Part shown: positions 14,401 to 28,200 of the stretch, piece by piece
Layout of the letters: every line of letters begins with the position of its first letter
Numbering within the stretch: the first letter of the stretch is position 1
Made by a program: the position numbers and the translations under genes
The notes under the pieces: model-generated
Databases searched by the model: none
What the model was told of the DNA's origin: nothing
The model's input: only the letters and a program-made list of their open reading frames with translations
Origin: Camarhynchus parvulus
Taxonomy: Eukaryota; Chordata; Aves; Passeriformes; Thraupidae
Direction: 5' to 3'
Assembly (NCBI RefSeq): GCF_901933205.1
Contig: NC_044572.1
Location: 77,373,465-77,437,464 of the forward strand
DNA length: 64,000 nucleotides

Positions 14401-17400
14401 CTCCAGGTTTGACTGACCTTATCCCTGCCTGTCCTGGTGTCATAGAGCATTTCCCTATTGCAGGCAAGGGCATTTCCCTTTCACTACTTTCAGGTTACTG
14501 GCGAGAATCCTTGACACCAGTGAAGGCTGCCAAGCAGTACATTTGGGTGAGGATCACTGAGCATAATTTGGTTTAAAAAAGGCAAGCAATGGGCATGCAG
14601 AATTCTGCATATCAGTTCAGCTAGATTGTAAATATTAGAAATTAAAGTAGTCACATTTTTCAAACTTGTCTGTGAGGAAAGCCTGGCATTTGTTTTGACT
14701 CATGGAGCTGTTGATTGAAATCAGAAGACCCTGGGGACCATTTCAGAAACATCTAACTTAGTAAGTCTTGCTATTTCTGACAAAATGTACATATTTGTAT
14801 GTGAAAACTAGTTCCAAACCCCCTATAAAGCAGAGAAAGACTGGCCTCTTCTTCATTTCTGGTGGTCTTCTCCAGAGTAAAACTGCCAGTATTTCATTCT
14901 AGGAGTGAAAGAGCAGATTTAAAGGAACTAAGACACTGAAAAAAAGTTTAAATTTTAAAAATTACTTTTTTACATCTGTTTCATCCTTTCTTTCTCTGCA
15001 TGTATCTTCCACAAAATCTTTTCTAAGCCAGGGAAATCAACAATTTTAAGGCACAGTAGCAAGGCTGACATGGTTCTGCTCAAGTTCTTACAGGGAAATC
15101 CAGAAACAAGGGAGTGGGATTTTTTCCTTCTCTCCTATCACCCTTATCTCTCTTGCCAATCTCTCTGTGCACCCCATCCTGCCTGCCTAAAGTCTGTGAG
15201 GGTGCTGTAATTTGTCATTTTTATGCCTGTACTCTGGTGAGGCAGTCAGGAGTTCAGGGAGGAAGAAGGATTTACACAGGGTGAAGTCAGGTGTGCTCTG
15301 TGTTTCAGCAGATGATGGATTTCTGTGCAAATGATTCACAGAATGAAAAAATGATCTCTGTGTTATTCAGACCTTGGGGTCATCACTAAAGATACTGTCC
15401 AGGGAAAGGGGAAAAAGAAGAAAAGTTTTTTCTTAAAGCTCAGTCAAGCTGTAATCTGAAGAGCTATTTTATTATTAAAATTGTGCATTGGCGTTAGATG
15501 TCTGTCCCAATGGCTGCTACTAATTGTGATTTCAGGCAGAAGCTCTGCCCTTTGGGAGACTCACTATAGATCAGAGCAAGCATTTAGCAGCTTGAGGAAC
15601 CAAAGTCTCACCAGTTGAGACTCCAGGTCATGCTAAAGTCTTGGCTTTGGTGCTGACTGGTGCAAATGCAGTGGAGACTTTTGGATCTAGGAAATAATGA
15701 ATTACAAGTTGCGTCTGCAACACAATAAAAAAGCACCCTTATCATGTGGAACAGACCTGGCTTGTAGTTATTAATTTCACATTGATATTGCTCAGTGCCT
15801 TAACATGACTTGGCTGATGTGATTCTAGCTGTTGTTCAGTGATATTGTGTGCTGGAGTGGTTCAGCACTGCCATTCCATGATAAAAGTGAAATATCTATT
15901 GAAAATTTAGTTGATTGCATCTCAGAGACAATTCTGAAAGCTATCTGTTGACTTTCTTTTCTGTTGCCTTCTCTTTTGTAAATTTGATCTTACTTTGCAG
16001 GAGTCTTAGTTTTAGGAATGACTTCAAATTTTTACTGTGGAAGATGTACTGTTTTAAAATCAGTCGTGGTTCTGCTGTCTGTCTGAAGTTTTCCTAGAGA
16101 ATACAATTAGTTCCCAAGTGTTCATTTGTGAACCAAGTCCAGCCTTAACAGCAGTACTGGTAGAAATTCAGCAGACCCCAGAGCTAGGTCCTGTCCTGTA
16201 TTTGGTGTCAGTGGACAAGTTAGCTTGCTTACCACAGGAGGTCTGAAGGAGCACCAGGAAAGAGGGAAAGGTGATCATCATCTGCACAGGTAACCCTTTG
16301 CATGGAGATTTGATACTATTGCATGTTTAACTCATTGCTGCACCAAACAGTGTTCAGGTGGAGATGGTTGTCACTCTGTCTGAGAAGCGTCTGCAGTTCA
16401 GTAGTGGGATATGTGCAGTTCTTGCACTCTAGTTCAATAAAGGCACATGCAATTGATTTCTTTTAATTGTGAGGAGTCCTGCTAGAAGTTATGCTTGAAG
16501 TTATCTCTGCTGTGGGGGTAGGGGGGATCTTTTAGTATTTCATATTGAAAAGCATAAGAGATAAGTCCAGCACATCTCTTATCACCAACCCTCTGTTTTC
16601 TCAAAGCAGCCATACTTGTTGCAGATGTAATTCCAATGATATGCCAGGAGGATTTGACCCTTCAATTTAATGTCTCATGTGACTGTGAGTAATTAAAAAT
16701 AGCGAGTAATGTAAAGTGATGGAGTAGGCATTTGAAGTGGTTGATTAAAGTTGCAATGTTCTCCACCTTGTCCTGTGTTGATAGCATGCTAACATCTCTT
16801 GCAATGTTTAATGCTTTTTTTAAAAACTGCAGGTGTTTATGAAGTTAGATATGTGTGTGGCATTTCCACCTTCTGGTGACCGGGCAGAGCTGTTTCGAAC
16901 TTCTGTAGTTGTAGGGAAAATGTTACCAAAATGTTTCTTCTTCCTCTGGGAGTCAAGTGTTTTTTTAAACAGTAACATGAGCTTTCAAGCCAGGTGTGGC
17001 GCTGACTTTTGGTTGTCAAGTGCCTGGAGGTGGCAATAAAGGCGTTAGGTGATACCTCAGCCATCTGTCTCTCAAAGCAGGAGCGGCTCCCTTGCAGAGG
17101 GAGAGGCTGCCTAGTGAGAGAGACATCTGTCATGTCACCAGCATTTTGCCTGGCTGTGATGTATCCCCACTCCCAGATAGAACATCCATGCATCTTCCTC
17201 CCCACCTCAGCACACCAAAATACTGTTGTACCTACAACTCATGAGAAAAACGTCATCTCTTGAGCCAGCCAGTTTGGGTGGAGTAAAAGGACTAAAAGTA
17301 GTTTTAGTGTTAAAGAAAAAAGAAAGAGCCGTGTCTGCTTGTGGCGAGCATCAGCCTTGAGTTACACAAGGTGAAAAGTGAAAGCTTTTCCTTGTGATTT

Positions 17401-17834
17401 CTGTGTGTACATCTGTATCCATTCCCTGCCTTTCCTATCGGGCATCATCAGCCACCTGCACCAAAAGAGGCAGGCATGGACATGCAAAGGGCAGCTTTGC
17501 CAGGCTGAAAACTTGACACTTGGATGCCATACAGTGGGCACATCCAGGAATCCCTGCTGGCAATACCAGCCGTGATTGATACCCTCACTGAAACCATTCA
17601 TGCTGAGTGTTCACTGAAATACAGAGATTTCACTTACTGTGGCAAAATCCAAATGAAACATTGTTGAGGGAGATGGGTTTGTTCACATCTTTCACAGACA
17701 AGTTTTCTCCCTCTGGTGTCACCACTAGCACACAGTGTTTTGTTTCATGAATAAAGGCACTGATGGAAAAGGTTATACTGGATAGTTGAAGTGAGCTTTT
17801 GAGTCTGTGTTTTCCTGAAGGTACTTTTTATAAG

Positions 17835-17926
17835 AAGTTAAAATTTGGAGGTGTAATTCATTTGTTACGGTGAATTTATTTGTCAAGTTAAAATTTGAGG
17901 GAGTAATTTGTTTGCTAAGTTGAACA
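17835..17926. repeat. Diverged ~50-bp tandem duplication
   Basis: Two neighbouring copies both start AAGTTAAAATTTG (17835 and 17885). They continue with GGTGTAATTCATTTGTTACGGTGAA and GGAGTAATTTGTTTGCTAAGTTGAA respectively. The divergence indicates an old local duplication; no function is suggested. Confidence 0.7.
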
Positions 17927-19090
17927 AGAGGCACGATTAAAGCCAGTTAATAAATACCAAGATTGACAGTTTCCCAGGGCTTGATCTTGCTGTCACTTTT
18001 GTCAGCTGAAGAACTTCAGATCTTTATGTGAACTGTTGGCTGTATCTGTGAAATCCCACCTCCTGAATGTGCAAAATAATGAACACTGTGCTCCAGCTCT
18101 GCAGATGGCTGCAAAGGAGGGTCAGCTCATGGGTTAAGGTGGATGATGATAATTCATGCTGATGAATTAAATGGTGTGTTTACATGTGGTGCCATTTCCG
18201 TGTGGGGGTTGCCCCTGTTTTGCCAGGCAGCAATTAGTGCTGTCTTGAGCAGCTTTGCATGGCTCTGTCTGGGCTACCTCAAACCATGGTGAAAATACAG
18301 GTGACTCGGGGGTTCTCAGATGGGCTGAGGGCATTCCTGAGGCTCCCAGTGGCAGAACCATGCTGATCAGTATTCACAGCATTGCATAACTGAGTGGCTG
18401 TGGGGTTATCTGTTTTCTGAATGGAAAACAATGCTGAAAGAACTGCTGGCAAACTAAGGGAAACTTACTTCAGATGAGCAGGGGGGGTCTATTTACAGAG
18501 GAGAATATTTCTACTGTTTAGAATAGCAGTAAAGAGAAACTCTTTTAAATACAGCTTATTTAAGATTTGAGGTACCACTGGCAAACTTTCCTCCCTATCC
18601 ATAGCAGATAATTGTCAATACACTAAAAACTGAATATTTTCTGGCCTTCTGGTTTTTTTTTATTACATCCATATCGCTTGTATTTGTGTATCTTCAACAT
18701 TTGGAATCCTCAGGGGCTTTAAATTCAATTGCTGAAGAAGCAAAATAATCAAACTTATAGCTGTTGACCTGTTAACTGCCTGTGCTTCTTTCTGTTGTTT
18801 CTGCCTGCACAGCAGTAGCCTACAAATACACATGAAATGGAAAGAGACAATTGATGAGATTAAATGACTGTAAATGTCCTGTCTGTGGAAATGATATTCT
18901 GTAATTACCCCATGATTTCCATTCTGTAGATATTTTTATATGCTCAGGACTGCTAGTGTCCTTTAAGACATTGTGTAGCCAGTTATTAGGCTTTGTGCAT
19001 TTCAGATTCATACAATTTGCCCTTCTTTATGTCCCCTGACATCTCTAACCATTGCTATTAAAATTGCTGTTTTGAACCTGCTCATTGCAG

Positions 19091-19215
19091 ATGCCAGACC
19101 AGTTTGATCAGACAGTGGTGCTTAACCAGCTGCGCTATTCTGGGATGTTGGAGACGGTCAGGATCCGGAGGGCTGGTTTCCCAGTCCGGAGGCCCTTTCA
19201 AGACTTTTATAAAAG
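19091..19215 (+). CDS. MYO10: MYO10 exon a: SH2/SH1 helices of the motor
   Basis: Flanked by attgcag and AG/gtaaac; 125 nt, phase 0 start, ends two bases into an Arg codon. It reads [20 protein letters not shown], then [22 protein letters not shown]. The [18 protein letters not shown] stretch is the conserved SH2/SH1 helix region that couples the active site to the converter. The first codon is ATG. By counting from the IQ motifs it falls at about residue 644 of mammalian MYO10, the reported start of the headless isoform, so this exon may be internal in full-length mRNA and initiating in a shorter one. Confidence 0.96.
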
Positions 19216-22200
19216 GTAAACACACTGACTCGTGGACTTGAAGTGTAAGTCAATATTCCTATGTTGAGGAATAAAAGCAAAAAGAATCATATGGCAAAAA
19301 TAGAACTGAATCTCTCAAATGAAACAATAAATACTTTTTGGTTGCCAGGTATAAAGTCCTCATGAGAAACTTAACTCTCCCTGAAGATTTAAATGAGAAA
19401 TGTGCCGTCCTACTTCGTCTGTATGACAACACAAGCACTGAATGGCAGCTTGGAAAAAATAAGGTAAAATAACCTGACTGTGCATACTGTGGTGCTGTTG
19501 CATATACAAGGCTGAGGGGACAGGATTTAGACTGCACAGCTGCAGAGATGTAGTTCTAATGGTAATTACTTCTGGCCCTTAAAGAAGCTGTACATGCCTG
19601 TTGGTGCTCTTGAAACTCTTAAAGCAACAATTAATGGTTGTGCTGAGGAATTTGCTGTCTAAGGCACTTAGAAACTGACTGGTGATTTCAGTCACAGAGA
19701 AAGAGTCCACCTGAATTTTCTGTCACTGCTCACAAGTGGTAGCACTGGTGAGGATCAGAACTTAAAATGTGGTATTTGGATTTTTTCATTTTTTAGAAGT
19801 ATGGAACATGTGGGGAAACACTTTTGTTCTGCAGAGAGCTCCACTCATACTAGTAAACCGACCTAACCAATACCTTTTCGGTAGCAGAAATCAGGGGGAA
19901 GAATTTTAGTCAGCGTTCACATGGCAGAATCGCATGTTTGCCATCCTAATCTGAGCTCCAAGTGTGTTTGCCATTCTAGTCTGAGAGTCTTTTCCAGAGG
20001 TACATTAGACCTTGATGTGTGTTCTACCAGAGAACTTGACCTTCACCCACATTATTTTTCTTTAAAGAAAAAAAAATTAAATTGTTTTAGAATTAATTAA
20101 ATAATCAAATTTTAATTTGAGAAATAAAACAATCCAGATGTTTTTATGCGCTCATTTTTCAAGTTTGATTGTAGACAGCAGCTTGTGATTTGTGCTCTTA
20201 GATTTCAGCAAATGATATGATAGCATTGCAGACTTGGGAGAAGATTCCCCATTTCAGGATTTGAGATCTCCTAAATATTAAAAACTTTTTAGAAACACTT
20301 TTTACTACCATAAGGTAGCAAGTATATTTTGTAAAATCTGATTTCTGTAGGAAATCTTTTTCTTCTCCACACAGCTGGATGGTTTGGAAGGGTTTCTTCT
20401 CTTCCTCTGTATGCTTAAGGACTCCTAGACTTGCACTGGGAAAGTTGTTTCAATCATCTTACAGTTGCTGTAAGAAGGAAGAAAGAATCTGAAATATTCT
20501 GATGGCAATTGATGTCATCTCCCATCCCACTTTTGTAGCCAGTGGCTCCCAAATAGCACAGTGATGGCATTGGGCTGCAGAGCTGGGCTGTGCATCCCAG
20601 CCTATTTCAGATGTAGCATATTAGCAGTGTTTATGCATGGACCCTGGAGAGTGCTTTGGCATCTTATGGACACATGTTTATCAGAAGGAGTTTTTTATCA
20701 ACTGCTCATCAGGACCTTGGCAGGAGCCAGAGCTCTGTTGTAACTTCCCTTACTGTGGCCTGGACTCATCCTCCCCCAGGAGCTGCCTGCACCCTGGTGA
20801 GACTGCATAAACAGGAAAAGAGCACAAGAGGACACTGCTTTCAGACTGAACATGGGATGAGGCACTATCCTGCCCCTATATTATCTTATAATGGCATTGG
20901 AATGATTTGGCTTCAGCGTGATTTTTTTTCCTTGTCTTTTATATCTCAAGCTGCAATGCACCTGGTCAGGAAAAGGCATTAGTCTGAGCTTCACATCTGC
21001 TTACCATCCATTTTTTGTTCCAGAAGTAGTTGACTGCTTTTCTGAAGAATTCTGTTGTGTTTTTGAAAGTTTGTGTGTAAACTAAAGAAAGATTGCCCAC
21101 TGAGTGAAAGAAAAGGCTTTTCCCCTGAGGGAAAACTTCATATAGAAAGAGCTGCCCAGTGTGGCACTGACATTGTGACTTCAAGACTTTCTGTGGGACC
21201 TTTTCTGTTCCTGATTCTTGGGTAACTTGTACTAGAAAGTCCCTTTCTAGCTTTGTTCAAAACTCACCCCTGTGCCTGTCCTTGAGAGTCCTGCTTTGGC
21301 TTTGATGATGGGCTGTTTTTCCATATAAACACAGAGGAAAAACCAGCTTCTTTTGCATGTGAACACCCCCAAAGGGTTTGGTTTTGGGGGTTTTTTTGGG
21401 CGGGGGGGGGGAATGTGAGATTTTTTTTGTTTGGTTTTGGGGTTTTTTTACATCAAGAAAAAACACCCAGCACTTCAAAGATGAATTCCTGCTTTTAGAT
21501 GTCTTTGCAGCCCTCATCCCTTAGCAGAGCCCACCCTGTCCATGAGCTTTCCTCATCCCCATGCTGTGGTGTGCAGCCTGGCTCTCATCCCACATTATCA
21601 AAGTGTCACTGAACTGGCTATTTCCAGCTGCCCATGTGTGAGGCAGAAGCGTGCCAGGCTGTTGTCACCTATAGCTGACACCAGCATACTTGGCCTTTAA
21701 AAAAGAAGAGTTGAGAAGAGCTGGAAAAAGCGCTGACAGCAGATAGCTCACCACTATGTGAGTGTGTGGTAAAGAGCAGATGTCAAGGCAGGTGGAAGAG
21801 GGAAGCCACCTCCCCCATGCCCATGCTTGACTGGAGAAGCAGTTTTACTCATTTAAGGCAAAATAGGCTGTGTTAGCTCAGTTTATGTCAATGCATGTGC
21901 TAAAGCTCCTCTGTGAGGCACTAGGTGAATGGTCCAGGTTAGTGCTTGGAAGAGAGCCTGGGAAGCATTCTGTCTGTGGGAGGGTGGCCAGCTCTGGTGG
22001 GGGGTCTGGCCCTGGCTGCTCTCTCCATGTAATATCAGGAAAACACAGTCGAGCCCACATGAGCATGAAGGCACTCTCACTTTTGCCTACTTCTGCAGTC
22101 CTGTAGCAATGTCTTTGGAAGCTGCAAGCCTTGTAAAGGGTTGTGGAGCCCGATGTCCCTGTGAAAAATGTAAATTGTCAGGGTGGTATTTCTGCCCCCG

Positions 22201-25200
22201 TGATTAGAAAGTTCATGCTAAGCCCTGCAGCTTTTTTGGCCTGTGTTACTCTGGTGGGAAAGGCTGTTTAATGAATCCAGTAATTATGTTACATTTGGAA
22301 AAACCCTGCTCCTAATTAAAAGTTACAATAGAGTAATCTGACCCTTCCCATTGAAATCCAAAGTTAGAGAAACATCTGCAGGTGTTTTCTTTTAAGAGGA
22401 CTACATTCTGTTTTTCTTTTCTCTGCTGAGGAAATAGTACATTTTTCTCTGAATTCAAAGCTGAGGCTTGCTGCTTAGACTGATCTGGCTCTCCCTTAAA
22501 TATGATGCTGACCAAAATTTGTTAAGTCAGAATTTTTCTTCTGTAGGTGTTTCTCCGGGAGTCCTTAGAGCACAAGTTGGAGAAGCAGCGGGAAGCAGAA
22601 GTCACCAAGGCAGCGATGATCATCCGAGCGCACATCTTAGGTTATGCAGCCCGGTAAGTGACAACATGAGAATATTAATAGTAAGGATTTGAAATAATAG
22701 ATGAGTTGTCAAGAAGTTAAATCCTTCTGACACATTTCTCAAATTTTTGTAGAGGCCAGGCATTCAAATCCTGTAAATGGCTTTTGAAAATAGCAGCTGA
22801 AAATACTCATGAACAATGCAAAGTTTGAATTGTTTTAATATAATGAATAGGACAATACAGAAATTTGGAAGTCAGCCAGTATCCATCTGATTGTATCATG
22901 GCATTAGAGCCATGGTAGGAACTCTAGTTGGATGGCACCTAGTGGGCCTGCCCAAAGTCACCAGCTGAGATCCTGATTTATCTGTGCTTCTTTATGGTAA
23001 GAAAACAGAAGGAAAATAAAACTAATCCATTTGGTTCTTGGAGATGAAGAATCTGTGGTTTTGATTAATGTTTGACTTGATTACCTGGCTTCATGCATTA
23101 TGTGTTAGGTGGAGTTGTTCATCCCATCTATTTATTTCTCTGCTTTTTCTATAAGTGAGTTGAGGATAGTTTAAGGAAGCTTGTTTGCATAATGAGGTAA
23201 TTTCTTTTCATGTGCTTATTAGTCCTGTTCTTATATTCTGACCAGTATATTACTTAAAAACAATATCCCTTTTTTAATGCCAGCTGTCCTGCTCTGCATG
23301 GTCTTTCTTTTCAGAGATGTGGGATGGCTCTATATATTCTTTCTCTGCATGTGTGCACACACACAGAACTGCCTTTTTACCAGGTCCTTGGCAGGGGCAT
23401 AAGAACATGTAAGACATGCATAAGAACATGTAAGACCATGTGCATTTCCTTAATGAAGACACACAGGGTGCTGTCAAGAAATGAGAGAATCTTGCTTCTC
23501 AAAGGGACAAGAATGTGAGCAGTGGGGGAGCTATCACAGAGCTAGAACTATCACAGGCTCACTATTGCAGGTCACTGTGGCAAGATCCCTCACAACTGTT
23601 TCATTACAAATTTGCTTCTTCCTTTTCTCCCCCCAGAAAGCGGTACAGAAAGGTTCTCTACTATGTGGTTGTGATACAGAAGAACTACAGAGCATTCAGT
23701 GGCAGGAAGAAGTTCCTGTGCCTGAAGAAAGCAGCCACAGTCCTTCAGAAGCAGCGGCGAGGCCAGCTTGCTCGGCGTCTTTACAGGGAGCGACTGGAGG
23801 AGAAGCGGAGACAAGAGGAGGAAAGGAGAAGAGAGGAGGAGGAAAGGTGCAGTCTCTGGCTTACATCAATCTCCTGTCTGTGCCCTATTAGGTGTTGGTC
23901 TGAAAACCTTTATTTCAGGCTATTCTTGAACATGTGATTTGGGAAACCTTTGCTACTTTTGCTAAAAGACATATATAGCTATCATGGTGGTTTCATAGTC
24001 ACAAACATATTCGTTGTGGTCTTATTTTTGGCTGTCTTTTCCAGGTGGCAAATGATCTCTGTAAGCTGAGCTATTGCCATAGCAAAGGAATGCCATGAGC
24101 TTATGTTGAGCTTGATTGACTGACTTTTTTTCTTCACTCACTTTTATAGGGAAAGACAAAGGCAAGAAGCAGAGCGTCTTGCCCAGCAGGTAAATTACAT
24201 TCTTAATGCTTTCAGCCATCCTGTTTATTTGAGTATCTCAACCCAGCAATTAAAAAAATAAAAGGTATCTGTAGCATTAAAACTAAACTAATTACAGGAG
24301 CTGGCAGATAAAGCCAAAGGAAACTTAATATAGTTTGCATGGAAATTTCTTTTACCTGATGCTTCATTTAATTTCCAGCAAAGATTGAATTTTCTGCACA
24401 TACTTGGACTTCCTCTGCTCAGCTATCTCTGAGCAAATGTAATCACACTGTAGTTTGTTTATTCTTCTTTCCTTTTCATTTCTTGCTGATGTGAAGACAA
24501 GGCTCCTTTTAAATGAATGAGCATGGTGGAGTATAGAGCTTTAGAGCTTTTAGATTTTAAAAAACAAGCTTGCATTTAGGGGTCTAACTTGATTTGATTT
24601 TGTTTCATTTTATTTTTATGCAGGCTGAAGAAGAGAGAAAGAAGCAGGAACTGGCTGCCGTTCAGAAAGCTCAGAAGGAGGCAGAACTGAAGCGGGAGGT
24701 GGAGAAGCAGAAAGAAAGCAGGCAGGTGGAAGAAATCCTGCGTCTGGAAAAAGAAATCGAAGACCTGCAGCGCGTGAAGAAGCAGCAGGAGCTGTCCTTG
24801 ACAGAGGCTTCATTACAGAGGCTGCAGCAGCGTCGAGATGAGGAGCTCCGGCGGCTGGAGGATGAAGCATGTCGAGCAGCCCAGGAGTTCCTGGAATCTC
24901 TGAACTTCGATGAGATTGACGAATGTGTCCGAAACATTGAGAGGTCGCTCTCTGTGGGCAGTGGGTATCCTGCTGAGCTGGCTGAACAGACTGGAAATGC
25001 CTGCAGTGAAAAGCCCAATTTTAACTTCAGCCAGCCATATCCTGAGGAGGAGGTAGATGAGGGCTTTGAAGCCGATGATGATGCATTTAAGGATTCGCCC
25101 AACCCTAGTGAGCACGGCCATTCTGATCAAAGGACCAGTGGCATCAGAACAAGCGATGATTCCTCAGAAGAGGATCCTTACATGAATGATACTGTGGTGC

Positions 25201-28200
25201 CAACAATTCCTGCTGCCAGCGACACCATGGTCATACCTCCTGCCCATGACACAGTGAGTCTCCACAACTCTTCCAGCGGCGAATCCACGTACTGCATGCC
25301 AGAAAATGTATCCTGCAGACCCCCAAATTCTGTGGAACTTATTTCTCCTGATGGAGACTATGATTACGACCAGGACGACTATGAAGATGGTGCTATCACT
25401 TCTGGCAGCAGTGTGACCTTCTCCAACTCGCACAGTAGCCAGTGGTCACCGGACTACCGGTGTTCCGTGGGGACGTACAATAGCTCTGGAGCATACCGGT
25501 TCAGCTCTGAGGGAGCTCAGTCTTCTGTAAGTAGCAATGTTTATGTTATCTAATAATTGATAGGTGCTTTCTGATTATTTTTTTTCCCTGCTGTACAGCT
25601 GTAGATTCACTGTAGCTGTTCCTAGAAATCATTGTGTAGCATGATTTGCTCGGAGCACCTTTGGAAATAGTGGTCTGTTGCCATCTAGATGCCACTGGGG
25701 TGAGTGCATTCGAGTCAGAGGCTGCTCAGATGCTGTTTGCAGTACTGGGCTTTTGCACAGATATGGTTTTAACTGCTTTACTGCAGCACTGTGTGTTACT
25801 TGGTGAGGAGCTCAGTGCACAGCAAAGTTTTTCTCTGTGCATGTGTTTGGAGTTGAGGTACCAGGTAGCATGTTGGGGAATTAATTTCAGGAAAACTAAA
25901 TTTAGTTATGTGTGCAAGTTGCAAAGGTATTGGAGAATAAGATGTTTGCAGAAGTCCCTGATGTGCCAGGTATATTTTGAGATTATTTGGAGAATTAAGT
26001 TCACGCAATGGAAAATGTTTAAATTACTGAGGCAGACACATGTTCTGCAGAGAAATTTTTCAGTGCTGTTTACTGAGTATACTGTGGGGTTTCCTTCTAC
26101 AAATGTTTTTGAACGAATATGATTTCCTCTATCTCTCAGCCAGTGTTTCTGTGAGACTGAGTGATTGGGAAAGTGTATTTCAGGAACACTGACTTGTTTA
26201 GAAGTAAAACTTTAATGATATAATATCTACTACATTTGAGGCAGTGATAAGCAGTCCAAGAGCCATTGTGGGTGTTGGGTTAAGTTGACAGTTCTTGCCT
26301 GAGGAAAAAACACTTTCAGTGTCTCTGTTGAAGATGCCTTCCTGCTGCATGACTCTGGATGTGTGTCAAATACAGAACAGAAATTCTGACTTTCTGGGAT
26401 GAGGGAAATCTAGTACCACAGCTTCTGCAATGTTTCCTTTTCAATACATTTTTAAGCTGTTCCCCACAGCACTTCAGTGACAGGGGCAGGTAGCGCAGGA
26501 TAGCTTACTCTGACCATACTCTTGCAAAGGGATAACTTTCCTGAGCCTCTACAAAGGTTTGACACAGATTTGTTTTGTAATCAAACTGTTGAATCAAACA
26601 AGCTGAAACTTACTACAGTGTACTCCTTCCTTTGTTAGCTGGGTGAAAACCAATGAGGAACCTTCCAATACATAATAAAATGTTTTATCTAGAGTTTTCT
26701 AAACCAACTTGATCTAAACTCTTCCCTGAGAGATTATGACCTTTCTTTCCTTTCTTGTGTAGTTTGAAGACAGTGAAGAAGATTTTGACTCCAGGTTTGA
26801 TACAGATGATGAACTTTCCTACCGGAGGGATTCAGTCTACAGCTGTGTCAGCCTGCCCTACTTTCACAGTTTTCTGTACATGAAAGGTACTGGATGAATC
26901 AGAATTTGCTAAATAGACAAAATAACCAGAAATATTTATTGTGTATTATACTCCCAGTTCCTGTAGAGTTAAGCTATTTTCTTATTTTTAAAAGAGTAAT
27001 GGAAAAGTGACTTTATTTAATTTGAGCTGTTCTCAAGTTAAGTTACTTGCAGTGGCTTACATCTAGCAATGTTATTCCCCTCTGCAAAAAAAGATCAATA
27101 TTTTGGGCTGCCTCTATTTCATCTTACATCTTTGCTGTCTCACAAACAATGAAATATTCAGTATACATAGAGAAAAATAACTCACAAATCCAATTGTATC
27201 AAATTTTCAGGAATGCTGGTTCCTGCTGTCAAAACCTTGTAACACAGACAGCATTCTACATTGCAGACCAATTTTACTGAACCTAGTCGAATTCCACTTT
27301 GGATCTGGAAGACATGAATAAGATTACATGTAGCAAAGGGGTGTGAGAGACTGTGAAAGAATATACAGAGGAGTTCTCTGCTTAAAATTCTTGGGTTTAT
27401 CTTCTGATTTTTGATAGCAAATTGTAATCTGGCTGGATCTTTTTATGATTTCATCACTGTAATATACCTTATTTAGGTATGGGAGCAGTGATGAGTGCAC
27501 ACACCACAGTGTTTGTGTGAAAAATAATGCAGTTGGCAGTAGCACGGCTCTTACTTTCTGACATAGCTAGCAGTCAGTTTTTGTGGGATGAGAGGAGCAT
27601 ATCAGTTTGGTTAAGGTTTTTATGACTGTGCTGTAACTCCAGTGCAAAAGGGCTATTGCCTATTGTATGGCCACACTTTGGTATGACTGAGCTCACACTG
27701 GTGTATTTCCTGCTGTAAACATAGCTTTGTCAGGTTTTGTGGTTTTGAGTTAAACGTTGTTACCACCTAATAACCTGGAGAGAGGAAAGAGCTTAACACT
27801 AGATTTTTTTTAGCTTATCACTGAAATACATTGCAAACAATCTTAAAGATCAGAGTCTCATATGCAACAAGACTTTTCAGTAATTTATTATTATAGATAT
27901 ATTATGTATATGTAAATGTAATTATATGTATGTTTCATATATTTTTGTAATTCAGAGACTTACTACGATTTATAATTTAAGGGTGTTTAGATTGACAACA
28001 ATATTGGTGCCATAAGGATATACAAAAATGAGGTTTTGTGGCTTAAAGCAGACACTCAGTTTAACTGCAGTGTTGTTGGTCAGCACCCTCCAGTTTTGGT
28101 GCTGTTCACAGCATCTGTTTTATGATACAGCTCTTTGTTTTCACTGCATATAAACCCACATTTGTGTCTCTTGCCAGGTGGCTTAATCAACACATGGAAG

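Larger units (their letters stand above)
1..19090 (+). other. MYO10: MYO10 intron upstream of the first exon in the window (5' end outside)
   Basis: Reading all six frames, I find no sequence resembling myosin motor exons before 19091. Open frames here are short, mutually overlapping and protein-unlike. The stretch is ordinary AT-rich intron without any CR1 or LTR that I can recognise. It holds an A-rich tract (about 1088-1140), a TG microsatellite (5405-5440), a diverged roughly 50-bp tandem duplication (17835-17926) and two GC-richer blocks that could be regulatory (about 3590-3770 and 10250-10680). It ends in a normal acceptor (ctcattgcag, 19081-19090). Assigning the whole stretch to one MYO10 intron is inference from the absence of other exons; a non-coding first exon of a shorter MYO10 transcript could lie inside it. 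Confidence 0.7.

Noticed and set aside
23481..23937. Plus ORFs of 136 and 140 codons and a minus ORF around exon d
   Set aside because: Only the frame containing [14 protein letters not shown] is MYO10; the rest are frame shadows plus intron read-through.
25646..26122. 158-codon open frame in MYO10 intron f-g
   Set aside because: No ATG start, no domain-like pattern and no splice signals matching MYO10 phases; in 64 kb of AT-rich DNA one such run is expected by chance.
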